Shown in pieces: positions 17,695 to 27,800 of a stretch of 64,000 bases of DNA; the first letter of the stretch is position 1; every line of letters starts with the position of its first letter. The DNA is from JBNKZU01 sp050301795 (GTDB lineage Bacteria > Pseudomonadota > Gammaproteobacteria > Thiohalomonadales > Thiohalomonadaceae), in assembly GCA_050301795.1 (NCBI GenBank), contig JBNKZU010000017.1, forward strand, positions 1 through 64,000, written 5' to 3'. The notes under the pieces are model-generated. The model did not search any database. It saw only the letters and a program-made list of their open reading frames with translations, and was not told the origin of the DNA. The position numbers and the translations under genes were made by a program.

Positions 17695-17958
17695 AATCTA
17701 AGATCCTTGTTATATCCAAATTATATATTTCTCATCTGAAACATCATTTTAATGAACCTGTTTACATGACCAATTAGTTTCACATCATAATCGATTTCCA
17801 CAAAGTGTTTAGTCTCAGAGGTTTAACCAAATTATTATCATCAATGTATTTTCAAAGTCCGAGGAAAACACTTCACATTACATCGCCATATCAATAAGCA
17901 GCCTCGTGTATGTAATTTTTATGTGTTGAATTGTGCTAATCTCTTATTCTTAAATAAT

Positions 17959-18588
17959 TTAAGGCATCATAAATGAAGGCTGAATGAAGGAGAATAAACC
18001 CTGTTCTCTCATTTCCTGGTATATCTCTTTTGCTAAATCTTTTGTAGTCCTTTCATATAGATTTCCATTGTCACCATCTATAACTCCTCCATAGACCTGA
18101 TAGTGACCTCGCCAGTATATTTGATCTTCTCTGACAAGATCTGCATAAAGATTAAATGAAATGGTTGATGAGTTTTTTGATTCATCAATTAATATCACAT
18201 TATTGAAAGTAGTAAATGATATGTAGGGCCAATCCCCTGTAGCAATCAGTGGTATATCATTGGGTATGATATGAGGTGTTTTTGACTTTTCTTTTAATTG
18301 TGTTGAAGTTGAAGTTATTAAAGCCTCAGAAAAGCCATTGATATCATCAGTCGGATCTGGAAATTTTGAAGAGGCAGAATACAATGGCAACTTAAATTCC
18401 TCTCTTTTGTTTATGTAAACATTAATGTCTTTAATCTCCATATTGGGAATATTAACAAGCACTGAACTCATTTTTTTGAATGGATTCTCGGCATTCAATT
18501 TTTTAGCCATTTCATATTGGTTATTTGTGGCCGCAACGATAACTTGACTAAAAAATAATACTGACATAAAGATAATATGATTTCTCAT
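17959..18588 (-). CDS. Periplasmic protein of unknown function
   Basis: 209 residues from the ATG at 18588, chosen because AAGGGA lies about ten bases upstream and the signal peptide MRNHIIFMSVLFFSQVIVAA then starts properly. An in-frame ATG at 18606 directly abuts the stop of the upstream gene but lacks a binding site. The mature protein has a segment FNLYADLVREDQIYWRGHYQVYGG typical of two-layer sheets, and a C-terminal helix TTKDLAKEIYQEMREQG. Context suggests a partner of the lipoprotein encoded just upstream. Function unknown. Confidence 0.6.
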   Translation of the reverse strand: MRNHIIFMSVLFFSQVIVAATNNQYEMAKKLNAENPFKKMSSVLVNIPNMEIKDINVYINKREEFKLPLYSASSKFPDPTDDINGFSEALITSTSTQLKEKSKTPHIIPNDIPLIATGDWPYISFTTFNNVILIDESKNSSTISFNLYADLVREDQIYWRGHYQVYGGVIDGDNGNLYERTTKDLAKEIYQEMREQGLFSFIQPSFMMP

Positions 18589-18606
18589 AGCATCGTTTCC
18601 CTTCAT

Positions 18607-19185
18607 TTAGATTAGGTTTAATTCTTTAAGACTGGTAATAATCGTCTCTATATAATTATCAGTAACTTTACCTTTTGTGTCTGATACAGAGATATCAGTC
18701 CCCCAAACCACTTTGTCATTTGTATTATCAATTATTTTTGTATTTACGGTAATGCTGTACATGCCAGGATAATAATTGCCATCATCAACAATATATATAT
18801 CACCATCCCCAAATGTTATCTGTAAGTTATAAGACGGGGGTTGATTGTCATTTTCTGTAATCGAAATCTTGTTGTCCGCAAATAGTTTTGCAGCAGATGT
18901 GGGCACGCCAAGCTTCATGATATTTATTAGTCGTTGCCGTTTATACGAAATGGCAACATTATCTTTTTTTGAGACCCCTCTACCTGAACTGGAATATCTA
19001 TTAATTTTTTTCTTTATCCTGGTAGAGCTTTTCTGTTTGTCTTTCCACTTTATAGCAATATTATTTAGTCTTCCTTTGTAGCTTAAATCATACTCTGGCT
19101 TTGTTAATAACGAGTTAGATACACAACCCGTTAACATCAATATTATGAGTGCAACAAACATCATATTCCATTTCTTTAATACCAT
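18607..19185 (-). CDS. Small lipoprotein of unknown function
   Basis: 192 residues from the ATG at 19185 (an ATG at 19197 is also possible; neither has a strong binding site). The lipobox LMLTGC gives Cys25 of the longer form. The mature part is basic at first (KWKDKQKSSTRIKKKINRYS) and then contains a predicted sheet, YNLQITFGDGDIYIVDDGNYYPGMYS... and VVWGTDISVSD. The layout (lipoprotein, central ITFGDGD strand, KVVWGTDI, short helix) recalls periplasmic lipoproteins that measure or assemble envelope complexes, but I cannot assign a family. Its stop abuts the next reading frame (TAAATG), so the two are probably co-translated. Confidence 0.55.
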   Translation of the reverse strand: MVLKKWNMMFVALIILMLTGCVSNSLLTKPEYDLSYKGRLNNIAIKWKDKQKSSTRIKKKINRYSSSGRGVSKKDNVAISYKRQRLINIMKLGVPTSAAKLFADNKISITENDNQPPSYNLQITFGDGDIYIVDDGNYYPGMYSITVNTKIIDNTNDKVVWGTDISVSDTKGKVTDNYIETIITSLKELNLI

Positions 19186-19249
19186 TGTGCTTACCATTTT
19201 TTTAGTTTTTTAAAAGTAAATACTATTGTTTGATTCTTAATAACATGCA

Positions 19250-21760
19250 TTATTTTGGTGTGCTGGCAATAACTTGATAACCCGATGTATATATCTCGGT
19301 ATTTGTGACAGTTACTCCCCAAAGATTAGTACTTAGCATGGTTGATTTATCATCCCATTGTGTACCATCACTACTTCTGAGAATAAGACCATCTTTACCA
19401 ACGATAATCCAGTCACTACCAGTCCAAGCGATATCATTTAGTTGTCCCAAACCGCTCTTGGATATACTCCAGCTTTGACCATCAGTACTGGTAACGATTT
19501 CTCCCGTTCTTGTAATAGCGACAAATTTCTGGCCATTAGTAGCAACTGCTGAGATCGTACCTGTTACAGGGGATGTCTCAATATTCCAGCTTGCACCATT
19601 ATCAATTGATGTAATGATTGTACCGTTTGCGCCAACAGCGACCCAAATATTGGTATCTCTTACAATTCCATACAAACTGTCGGTTACACCGCTAGTCTGT
19701 GCCGTCCAGGTAACCCCATCAGGGCTTGATGTGATCAGGCCGGAAACTCCTACTGCTATATACTGAGAACCATCCCAGATAATATCGTTTATTGACTTGT
19801 ACAAATCGGCTGAGTTGTATGTCCAGTTTACTCCATCGCTACTAACAGCCGTCCACCCTAGGGCACCTCCTGAGATCCATTGATTGTTTGCCCATAGCAC
19901 TTGGTACATCGGAACATTTGAACCTGTTGTTACTTGTGTCCATTGCTTGCCATCATTGCTTGTCAGATAGATACCCTGATCTGTAACGCCAACAAACGAG
20001 GTGCCATTCCATGCAATATTATTGATGTAGTCAGGCATTGTTGTATTGTATTGCCAGTTTACTCCAGCATCGTTACTGCTTATAACAACGCCACTATTGC
20101 CGACGGCCATTAATTGGCCATTATTCAAGACAGTATCGTTCAATGCTACTGTGGCGCCACTATTTCGAATCGTCCATGAAACCCCTGCATCACTGGTTAT
20201 CACCGTGCCATTTGAACCAGTAACGATATAACCGCCAGTAGTGGTTAATTGACCAATTGAATAGAAACTGTTTGACGAACCCGTTGTCTGTTGCAACCAA
20301 GAGCCAGCATTCTCAACTAACAACGCCCCAGCAGCCCCTGCCGTGATCCAATTACCATTAATCGTTTTTACATCATATAGGGTTTGAGTTATGCCTGATT
20401 GCTCAAGTGCACAACTGTATTGCGCCACTGAATAACCATTTAAAGAATCACTGTAACCACTATATGTATTATTGATTGAGGGGGCTGTCAGATAATCACA
20501 TGTGACGATACCGCCATTAAAGCCAACTGCTTTTATGGTAGTACCATCTGTATCTATAGCGATAAGACCACTATCTGATTGAGTGATATAGTCATACCAA
20601 GAAATACCGTCACTACTAGTCATTAATCGCCCATAATTACCAACTGCGAGGAAGTGACTGCCATCCCATACCACATCAAACAGATCAATATCTTTTTCAG
20701 AAATGGTTAAATAAATATTCTGATTAGGAATATTCCCTTCAGATCCATTTGGAGTCCCTTCTCTTACCTGAAGCGCATATTGAAATCCCATTATCGGTAC
20801 TTCCCTAATTGTCCAGTTGATTCCATCAACACTGGTAAGAACTGTGCTCTGTTCTCCGACTACGACATACTCAACTCCACTCCATGCAACACCAAATAAA
20901 TATTTGTTTGTTCCACTATACTGTTTCTGCCATGCAACCCCGTCACTACTCGTGACAATCATTCCATATTCACCCACTGCAATATATTCCGTGCCCGTCC
21001 ACAACATATCATCCAAAACCAGATTTATCTCGGAAGGATAATGGATCGTCCAGTTAGATGGCTGATATACTGTAATGGATGAGGACAAATCACTTTCAGC
21101 GCCCGTGTTATAGGCAGAAACCCCATAGGTTATCGACATGCCCTTTATGCCTGATATGTGTGTAAACTGATTCAAGCTCCCTGCATTAATTTTATTTGAG
21201 CTTTGTGTTACACCACCATCAGTACTCCAGTAAACATTGTAACCACTAGCACCAGAAACAGGTTCCCATACTATTGTATTTCCAGATTTAGAAGTATTGA
21301 CCCTGATACCTGTCGGTACGGAAGGAGGAGGCATTTGCAGTGTTGCAGAAACCTGTTCGGACAATTCACTAGATAGGCCTGTTACAGCATCAACATACGC
21401 TATTCTGTAATAGTACGTACTTCCAGGAGTCAAACCTGTGTGTGTATACTTTTTACCAGAAGTACTCATTACATAATACGTAATAGATTGATCAGATTTT
21501 GTAATATTTGGCACCTCTGCTCCTGAGGCTTTCCTCCAGTATATTTTGTATTTATGAAAAAGCTCAGCATCCCACGTAATGGTTACTGATTCTGTGCCCG
21601 CTGTAGCAACGACATATTTCGGAATTGCTAAAGTGGGCGTAGATGTAGTGGATGGTGGAGTGGTTGGATTGGGGCTTGAGGTATTATTATCCGAAGATCC
21701 TCCACAACTGGCTAATATTGATAGCGTTAGAAGGAGAATTGTCTTGTAAATGCCTTTCAT
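19250..21760 (-). CDS. Lipoprotein with two FN3 domains and a Ycf48/BNR-type propeller
   Basis: 836 residues. The lipobox ILASC (Cys19) is followed by a Ser/Thr/Pro linker. Two fibronectin type III domains follow (about residues 47-145 and 150-232), with the pattern SVTITWD...YKIYWR...YTHTGLTPGSTYYYRIAYVD. Residues about 235-836 form roughly a dozen repeats of the type W-x-G-x-x-Y-(I/V)-A-V-G-x-x-G-x-(I/V)-x-T-S-x-D-G-x-x-W, as in Ycf48-like and BNR/sialidase-type propellers. It is outer-membrane attached and probably surface exposed, binding a partner or polymer; no catalytic residues are recognised. It heads the five-gene exported-protein set. Confidence 0.75.
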   Translation of the reverse strand: MKGIYKTILLLTLSILASCGGSSDNNTSSPNPTTPPSTTSTPTLAIPKYVVATAGTESVTITWDAELFHKYKIYWRKASGAEVPNITKSDQSITYYVMSTSGKKYTHTGLTPGSTYYYRIAYVDAVTGLSSELSEQVSATLQMPPPSVPTGIRVNTSKSGNTIVWEPVSGASGYNVYWSTDGGVTQSSNKINAGSLNQFTHISGIKGMSITYGVSAYNTGAESDLSSSITVYQPSNWTIHYPSEINLVLDDMLWTGTEYIAVGEYGMIVTSSDGVAWQKQYSGTNKYLFGVAWSGVEYVVVGEQSTVLTSVDGINWTIREVPIMGFQYALQVREGTPNGSEGNIPNQNIYLTISEKDIDLFDVVWDGSHFLAVGNYGRLMTSSDGISWYDYITQSDSGLIAIDTDGTTIKAVGFNGGIVTCDYLTAPSINNTYSGYSDSLNGYSVAQYSCALEQSGITQTLYDVKTINGNWITAGAAGALLVENAGSWLQQTTGSSNSFYSIGQLTTTGGYIVTGSNGTVITSDAGVSWTIRNSGATVALNDTVLNNGQLMAVGNSGVVISSNDAGVNWQYNTTMPDYINNIAWNGTSFVGVTDQGIYLTSNDGKQWTQVTTGSNVPMYQVLWANNQWISGGALGWTAVSSDGVNWTYNSADLYKSINDIIWDGSQYIAVGVSGLITSSPDGVTWTAQTSGVTDSLYGIVRDTNIWVAVGANGTIITSIDNGASWNIETSPVTGTISAVATNGQKFVAITRTGEIVTSTDGQSWSISKSGLGQLNDIAWTGSDWIIVGKDGLILRSSDGTQWDDKSTMLSTNLWGVTVTNTEIYTSGYQVIASTPK

Positions 21761-21884
21761 CCATATACCCTTTCTTTTTATTTTGAGACAACACTACCAT
21801 ATAGAACATTTCAATTATTATTAAAAAAAAACAGTACATTACAAAATTTCATTTATACCTGATAAAGCTTATCAAATAGGTAAA

Positions 21885-22013
21885 CTATTTGCGTATGGTT
21901 TCCAGACTCCATACCTTATAGGGGATCGCTCTTCCACAGAGAGAAATGAAGTAGGTTTCGTTGCCGAACGGTGTGAGGCGAACCGTTTTAGTCACATCAT
22001 CTAGCTTTATCAT
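21885..22013 (-). CDS. Possible small protein (42 residues) downstream of djlA
   Basis: ATG at 22013, TAG at 21885-21887. The translation contains LTPFGNETYFISLCGRAIPYKVW, with normal-looking composition. The frame stays open back toward the djlA stop codon, so it may be the tail of a longer degraded reading frame or part of a repeated element. There is no good ribosome binding site. The rest of the 306-base gap (21761-22066) shows nothing else I can name. Confidence 0.2.
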   Translation of the reverse strand: MIKLDDVTKTVRLTPFGNETYFISLCGRAIPYKVWSLETIRK

Positions 22014-22066
22014 AGTGCGCTTTACTGCACACCCGACGTTATGATCTATATCGCCTATGGGGTAGG

Positions 22067-22870
22067 CTAACGCATCCTTCTAGATTTTTTGATGAGATCA
22101 TAAGCGGCTCGGATCTCTTGTGATTTTTCTGTTGCGAGTTTGATCATCTCTTCGGGTAATCCTTTTGAAACCAGCTTATCGGGATGGTGTTGGCTCATCA
22201 GTCGTCGGTACGCTTTTTTGATCTCGGCATCGGTTGCGCTCTTATCCATATCCAATATCTTGTATGCAGTTGTTAATTGTTGCTGTGGTGACTCTGTTGC
22301 ACTTCGATCACCAAATCCACTTCTTGCGGCGCGTACCATCTCTTCAATATGTTCAAACTCATGCTTTGCAAAACCAAGGTTTAAACAGATGGATTGAAGG
22401 ATGCGACGCTCTTGTGGGTGCACTTCTCCATCGGCATAGGCTGCATGGAGTTGTATCTCGACAAACATACGCATTAGATTGGTTCGGCGCAGACACTCCT
22501 GACGGAATTGCACCACCACATCTTCTAACGGGAAATCACTGCGCTTGCCTTCATTAAATAATCTTTTTGCAGTCTGTCGTTGCTGCTCATTTAACTGCAT
22601 TTGTGACATGATCTGTTTGGCAACATCGATCTCATCGGGTGTTACTTGGCCGTCGGCTTTGGCGATATGCCCCATTACGGAGAAGGTAGCGGTAAAGAAT
22701 ACGGTTTGGATGCGCTCGACATCACCGCTTTCAAGGGCTTCAAATCCTCCACTGAACTGACCCAACCCCTGATCAAATTGATGTCCTAGTGCCGCGCCAA
22801 GGAGTGCACCGATCGGTCCGCCAAGCATAAACCCAAATGCACCACCAATCAGTTTTCCCCACCAGTTCAT
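22067..22870 (-). CDS. djlA: Co-chaperone DjlA (membrane-anchored DnaJ-like)
   Basis: 267 residues. The N terminus WWGKLIGGAFGFMLGGPIGALLGAALGH is the glycine-rich single membrane segment of DjlA. A TerB-like helical domain follows (about 50-180), and the C-terminal J domain (about 200-267) has the HPD motif in MSQHHPDKL. It stimulates DnaK at the inner membrane. AGGAG precedes the start. Only three bases separate it from the upstream kinase gene, so the two are cotranscribed and probably translationally coupled. Confidence 0.93.
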   Translation of the reverse strand: MNWWGKLIGGAFGFMLGGPIGALLGAALGHQFDQGLGQFSGGFEALESGDVERIQTVFFTATFSVMGHIAKADGQVTPDEIDVAKQIMSQMQLNEQQRQTAKRLFNEGKRSDFPLEDVVVQFRQECLRRTNLMRMFVEIQLHAAYADGEVHPQERRILQSICLNLGFAKHEFEHIEEMVRAARSGFGDRSATESPQQQLTTAYKILDMDKSATDAEIKKAYRRLMSQHHPDKLVSKGLPEEMIKLATEKSQEIRAAYDLIKKSRRMR

Positions 22871-22873
22871 TGA

Positions 22874-23866
22874 TTACTCCTGTGTTGTTTGTTCAATTCT
22901 ATCGATCAAATGCTGCATAAAAGCCAGTTCGCGGTGGTTCGATGCAACCTGTCGAATATAGTTTAGTGTTCTTGGAATATCATCAAGATATCCGGGCTTA
23001 CCATCTCGATGATTCAGTCTTGCAAAGATACCAATTGCCTTTAAATGCCGCTGCACACCCATTAAGTCAAACCAGTGCAGGAATCGTTCACTCTGCGGCT
23101 TTTTAAGTATTCCGTGATCCAGCGCAAGATCATGATACCCATTTACCCATGACTCAACCTGATGTTGCGGCCATTCGATATAACAATCTCGAAGCAGGGA
23201 AACAAGATCATAGGTAACAGCACCTGTAACAGCGTCCTGAAAATCGAGGATCCCCGGATTGTGATCACACAACATCAGATTGCGGGAGTGGTAGTCTCGA
23301 TGCACTGCGACTTGTGGCTGCTCAATGGCGTTCTCAACAAGATGTTCAAAACAGCTACTCAAAGCCTTGCTGTCATCTTGACTCAGTTCGATATTCAGAT
23401 GCTGACCCAGATACCACTCCCTGAACAGCTCCATTTCATTGCGCAACAGTGTTTTGTTATATGGCGGGATAGTTCCCGGTTCTGGCCCGCAACACTGAAT
23501 TGCGGCCAAAGCTCCCATCGCATCGCCATAGAGTCTGTTTGCGTTGCTTTGATCAAGCACACTTAAATACTGGGTTGACCCAAGGTCACTCATCAGCAGG
23601 AAACCCTGCTCCAGATTAATCGCCTCTATCTTTGGCACATGGAGACCAATGGAATCCAACTGATTGGCAATCTGAATAAATGGACCAAGTTGCTCTTTTT
23701 CTGGAGGCGCATCCATCACAATGCGCGTCTCACCATTAAAACTGATACGAAAATAGCGCCGAAAACTTGCATCGGAGGATGCTGGAGTGATCTCGCGCTG
23801 AGACAGCCTAATCTCAGTGGTTAACCATTGATCAAGCTGTTTGAGTCGTGGGTCTGTTTTTATCAT
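22874..23866 (-). CDS. amgK: Aminoglycoside-phosphotransferase-fold sugar kinase, probable AmgK
   Basis: 330 residues. Kinase motifs: the catalytic loop AVHRDYHSRNLML (Asp191, Asn196) and the metal-binding ILDFQDAVTG (Asp208), as in the AmgK group that phosphorylates anomeric MurNAc/GlcNAc for peptidoglycan recycling. FRRYFRISFNGETRIVMDAPPEKE is the N-lobe signature of this group. In Pseudomonas the nucleotidyltransferase gene murU lies next to amgK and near djlA; here djlA follows directly and no murU is seen. The function is likely but depends on finding murU elsewhere. Confidence 0.75.
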   Translation of the reverse strand: MIKTDPRLKQLDQWLTTEIRLSQREITPASSDASFRRYFRISFNGETRIVMDAPPEKEQLGPFIQIANQLDSIGLHVPKIEAINLEQGFLLMSDLGSTQYLSVLDQSNANRLYGDAMGALAAIQCCGPEPGTIPPYNKTLLRNEMELFREWYLGQHLNIELSQDDSKALSSCFEHLVENAIEQPQVAVHRDYHSRNLMLCDHNPGILDFQDAVTGAVTYDLVSLLRDCYIEWPQHQVESWVNGYHDLALDHGILKKPQSERFLHWFDLMGVQRHLKAIGIFARLNHRDGKPGYLDDIPRTLNYIRQVASNHRELAFMQHLIDRIEQTTQE

Positions 23867-23880
23867 CTATCTGAATTAAA

Positions 23881-23903
23881 AAAGGGTGGCTAAGCCACCC
23901 TTT
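23881..23903 (-). terminator. Terminator of the outer-membrane-type gene at 23922
   Basis: The palindrome AAAGGGTGGCT / AGCCACCCTTT is followed on the reverse strand by TTTTTT. It separates the gene at 23922-24734 from the amgK-djlA pair. Confidence 0.9.
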
Positions 23904-23921
23904 ATGTAAATGATCTATGGT

Positions 23922-24734
23922 TTAGAATCCGAAACCAACACCAAACTTATAGTTCTGGGTAGTTACACTACCAATGGTGTCCATCTCAACACCTAATCCG
24001 AAGATACCGAGCTTCACATCAACACCAGTGGTGGTTTTGGTATCGCTATCGCTGAATTTGTTTAGTCCGGTGGTCAAATTCATTAGCGATTTACTCTCCA
24101 TATCAACATTCTCAAAACCGGTGTATGCACTCACAGAGAACAGTGGCATGTCAAAACCAAGGGCAGCTTTAGCGCCAATACCAGTAGTGTTGACTTCCAT
24201 CACATTATTTACGGTTAGTGTGGTGGTGTTATAGACCGCTGCAAGGGTATAGGTGGCGTTTGCAATAAAGCCTAACTCACCATCAAGAAAAGCATATTGC
24301 ACCTCTAAACCATTAGCGCTGACCCCACTAACCTCTGGCAGAGAGAACATACCGGCACTGAGACCAAAAGGAAGTGCAACATGAACATGTCCTTTAGGTA
24401 GAGGCAAGGTAGCATCAAAAGATTCCGCAGAACCACCACTTGCGGTAGCTACTGATGTTAAAGCATCGTTAATACCACCAGCATCGACCATTGAGATATC
24501 AAGATTGGCATCCACACCCACCAAGCCACCAGTTGGAGTAGGACTCTTGACCGCGCGATAGACAATCATCGGTGCGAAAGTTGAACTCAAACTATCAAAC
24601 AAGGTTTGCGCCTGTGCTGCATTGGCGTTCTGAATTGTCTGAAACTGGTTTTTAACATCAATTGCATGCGCTGAACCGATGGCGCCAAAAGTGATTGCTG
24701 TAACCGCTAAAACTGCACTAATTTTATTACGCAT
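23922..24734 (-). CDS. Outer-membrane beta-barrel-type protein of unknown function
   Basis: 270 residues with a clean signal peptide (MRNKISAVLAVTAITFGAIGSAHA). The body alternates hydrophobic and polar residues (HVHVALPFGLSAGMF, LGFIANATYTLAAVY, FSVSAYTGFENVD) and ends in KFGVGFGF with terminal phenylalanine, the signature of barrel proteins handled by BAM. It resembles the DUF6588-like group, of unknown function. AAAGGATC precedes the ATG and a strong terminator follows, so it is monocistronic. Confidence 0.7.
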   Translation of the reverse strand: MRNKISAVLAVTAITFGAIGSAHAIDVKNQFQTIQNANAAQAQTLFDSLSSTFAPMIVYRAVKSPTPTGGLVGVDANLDISMVDAGGINDALTSVATASGGSAESFDATLPLPKGHVHVALPFGLSAGMFSLPEVSGVSANGLEVQYAFLDGELGFIANATYTLAAVYNTTTLTVNNVMEVNTTGIGAKAALGFDMPLFSVSAYTGFENVDMESKSLMNLTTGLNKFSDSDTKTTTGVDVKLGIFGLGVEMDTIGSVTTQNYKFGVGFGF

Positions 24735-24823
24735 AATCTGATCCTTTGTTTCTTATAAATTGGGCACATCTTATTGAATGAGATAAATATAGCGTAAATC
24801 GCTATAAAACAGGACTTTTTTTT

Positions 24824-27800
24824 CTATTTTTGTCGACCAAGTCTAATTCGGATGTCATCCGCCACCAAATAGACACACGGGAGTGAAAACAGAATCAATA
24901 CCGTTGCAAATAGTAATCCAAAGCCAAGGCTCACGGCCATTGGCGATAAAAATGCGGTTTGTCCCGAGGCAAAGAAGATCAACGGCGATATCCCCAGGAA
25001 GGTTGTGATCGAGGTCAAGATAATCGGACGTGCGCGAACCCGGCCTGCATGAAGCATTGCTTCGATTCGATCTTCACCCATTGCCAGATTGCGCTTCGCA
25101 AAATCGAGCAGGATTAGCGAATCATTCACCACAATCCCGGAGAGTGCCAAAAAGCCGATCACCGATAAGAATTGAATATCGAGCCCCATTGTCCAGTGAC
25201 CAAACACGACCCCAATGAGTCCAAACGGAATGGCAAACATCACAACAAACGGATCAAGCAGCGATTTAAAGAGCGCTGTCAGAATCACAAAGATAATGAC
25301 CAGAGCTAACAACAACGCCTTAAACATATCCTGCATCGATTTATTGGTCTCTTGCTTTTCACCCATCCAGATCAATTCATAGCCGGGGTTGTTTTCACTG
25401 AAATCCTTATAATAATTTTGGATCTGCTCTGTCACTTCCAGAGGTGTTGTCACATCAGCATCAACCTCTGAGGTAATGGTGACCAACCGCTGTTGATCGC
25501 GTCTTGTGACACTGCTTAATCCGCGATCCATCGTCAATGTTGCCACATCGGCAAGAAAGACCGTTCTGCCATCTGCAAGAGTTATCGGTAGTTGTTGCAA
25601 GCTCTCGGCATCATATCTTAGCTGCTCAGGGAAGATTAGTCGTAACGGAATCCGTTTATCCCCTCGATTAACATAGGTCACTTCTAATCCCTGGAATCCT
25701 GCTCGAATCGACTCCGCAAGTGTTGCCTGTGTTAAGCCTAACTCCCGACCGCGATCATTCAACTGGTATCTAAACTCCAGCTTTCCCTGCTGTAGATCAT
25801 GCCCCACATCTTTTGCGCCAGGGATACGTTCAATATACCGTTTCATCTCATCAGCAAGCTGTCCTAAGCGACGAACATCTGGACCTGTTATCCCAATCTC
25901 GATCTCCGCACCAGCGGGGCCGCCTTGTGCGCGAAGGATCGACATCTTCTCGATACCAGCGATCTGCTCTAACTGTTGCCGGATCTGATTAATAATTACT
26001 TCAGTATCGCGCTCCCGTGTTCCTGCGTCCTGATCAAAATTAAGATTCATCACCGGCGTGACCCATCTTTCAATAAAGCCCTCGGGTGCCTGTGGTTTAA
26101 GATCAACCATCAACTGGATCTGATTACTGGCGATCACAACCTGATTAAAGTTGATGAATGTGATCCCAACATTCGTTAATAGACTGGAGAGTTCACGTTC
26201 ACCCATTGAGCCGAGAATAATATCTTCAAGCTGATCGGCTAGTCGTGAGGAGTCTTCAAGACGATAGGTCTTTGGCGTTTCGATATTGACAAAAAACTGC
26301 CCGACATTCACATGTCCAAACAACCTAAAAGGTACACGTGTTGCAGCAAACGAAACCACAATAACTAACACTGACACCGTTGCCCACATCACAAAGTATC
26401 GTCGCTCTAAACCCCAACGAAGGATTTGGCTATATTTGTTGAGCCACTTTTTCCAATCAACACGACTCTGCTTTTTTGGAGTATGGCGCATCCATTCCAC
26501 TGCGTGGCTTGGCAATACCAAAAAGGCTTCAAACAGGGAACCAAGCAACGCAAAGGTGACCACTGCCGGAATAACCGCAATAAATGCACCCATCGTCCCA
26601 CCAACCACATACATCGGCAGAAAGGCTGCGATAGTTGTAGCTGTGGAAGCCATCACCGGCCAGAATACCTCCTTAGCACCAGTGATTGCAGCATCCCTTA
26701 CTGGCATTCCGCTCTCCATGTGGCGATAGATATTTTCATTGACGATAATGGCATCATCCACAATCATGCCAAGCGCAATAAGAAACGCAAACAGTGACAC
26801 CATATTAATCGTATAGCCGTAATACCCGATTAAGATGATTGCAAACAAGAATGAAACCGGGATCCCGACTGCGGTAACCAGAGCCACCCGAATATTTAAA
26901 AAGAGGTAGAGCGATAACAACACTAATATCAAACCGATTAACCCCGATGATTTAACGGTATCGAGTCGGTTCTTTACATACACCGAGAGATCGCTAAACA
27001 GACCCACCTCAATCGTTTGTGGTAGCTCCTGTTTTACCTCTTCTGCAAGCTGTTTAATCAGTCGCGCCACTTCAATCGTTGAGGCGTCGGTCGTTTTATT
27101 CACCGTGAGGTTTACCGATGGCTTGCCATTAAACCGACCGAGTGTTTTAGCCTCTTCCAATCTTATCGATATCGTTGCGACCTCACTTAGCTTTAACTGG
27201 CCTCCACGGCTGTCGGTTGCTAATGCAATATCTTTAATCGATTCTGGTTTGGGTTGTGTGCCTATTCCGCGCAGCAGAATATCGCCTTCATTCGATTGAA
27301 TACGTCCACCCGGCAGATCTCGCATATTCTCAAACAGTGCCTGTCGTACCTTTGAGAGAGAGATCCCGAAGATTGCAAGCTTTTGCGGATCAACCTCTAC
27401 CCAGATCTCCCACTCTTGATCTCCAGCTACCCCAACAGATGCAACCCCATCAATCAGTGATGCCCTGCGTTTTAACCACTCTGACCATTCGTATAATTCG
27501 CCACGAGAGATATCGCCATACAGTGCCATGCTGATGACCGGGAAGCGTGTCTCAAGGCGGTTAAGAACAGGTTTTTCTGACTCGTCAGGAAGGTCAATAA
27601 TGCGATCCAGAAGTGAATCGGCATCTCGTATAAACTCATCAACATCAGTTCCAGACTTTAGCTCGATGATGATGGATGAGCTTCCTTCACTACTAATCGA
27701 TTTAATAACATCAATCTCGGCCATGCCATCAAACTCTTGCTCGATTGGCAATGTCACCTGACGTTCGACCTCTTCTGGTGAGGCGCCGTCAAACAGAGTG

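Noticed and set aside
26286..26797. Long forward frames opposite the RND pump gene
   Set aside because: They lie wholly inside a clear RND coding sequence on the other strand and have no recognisable motifs.
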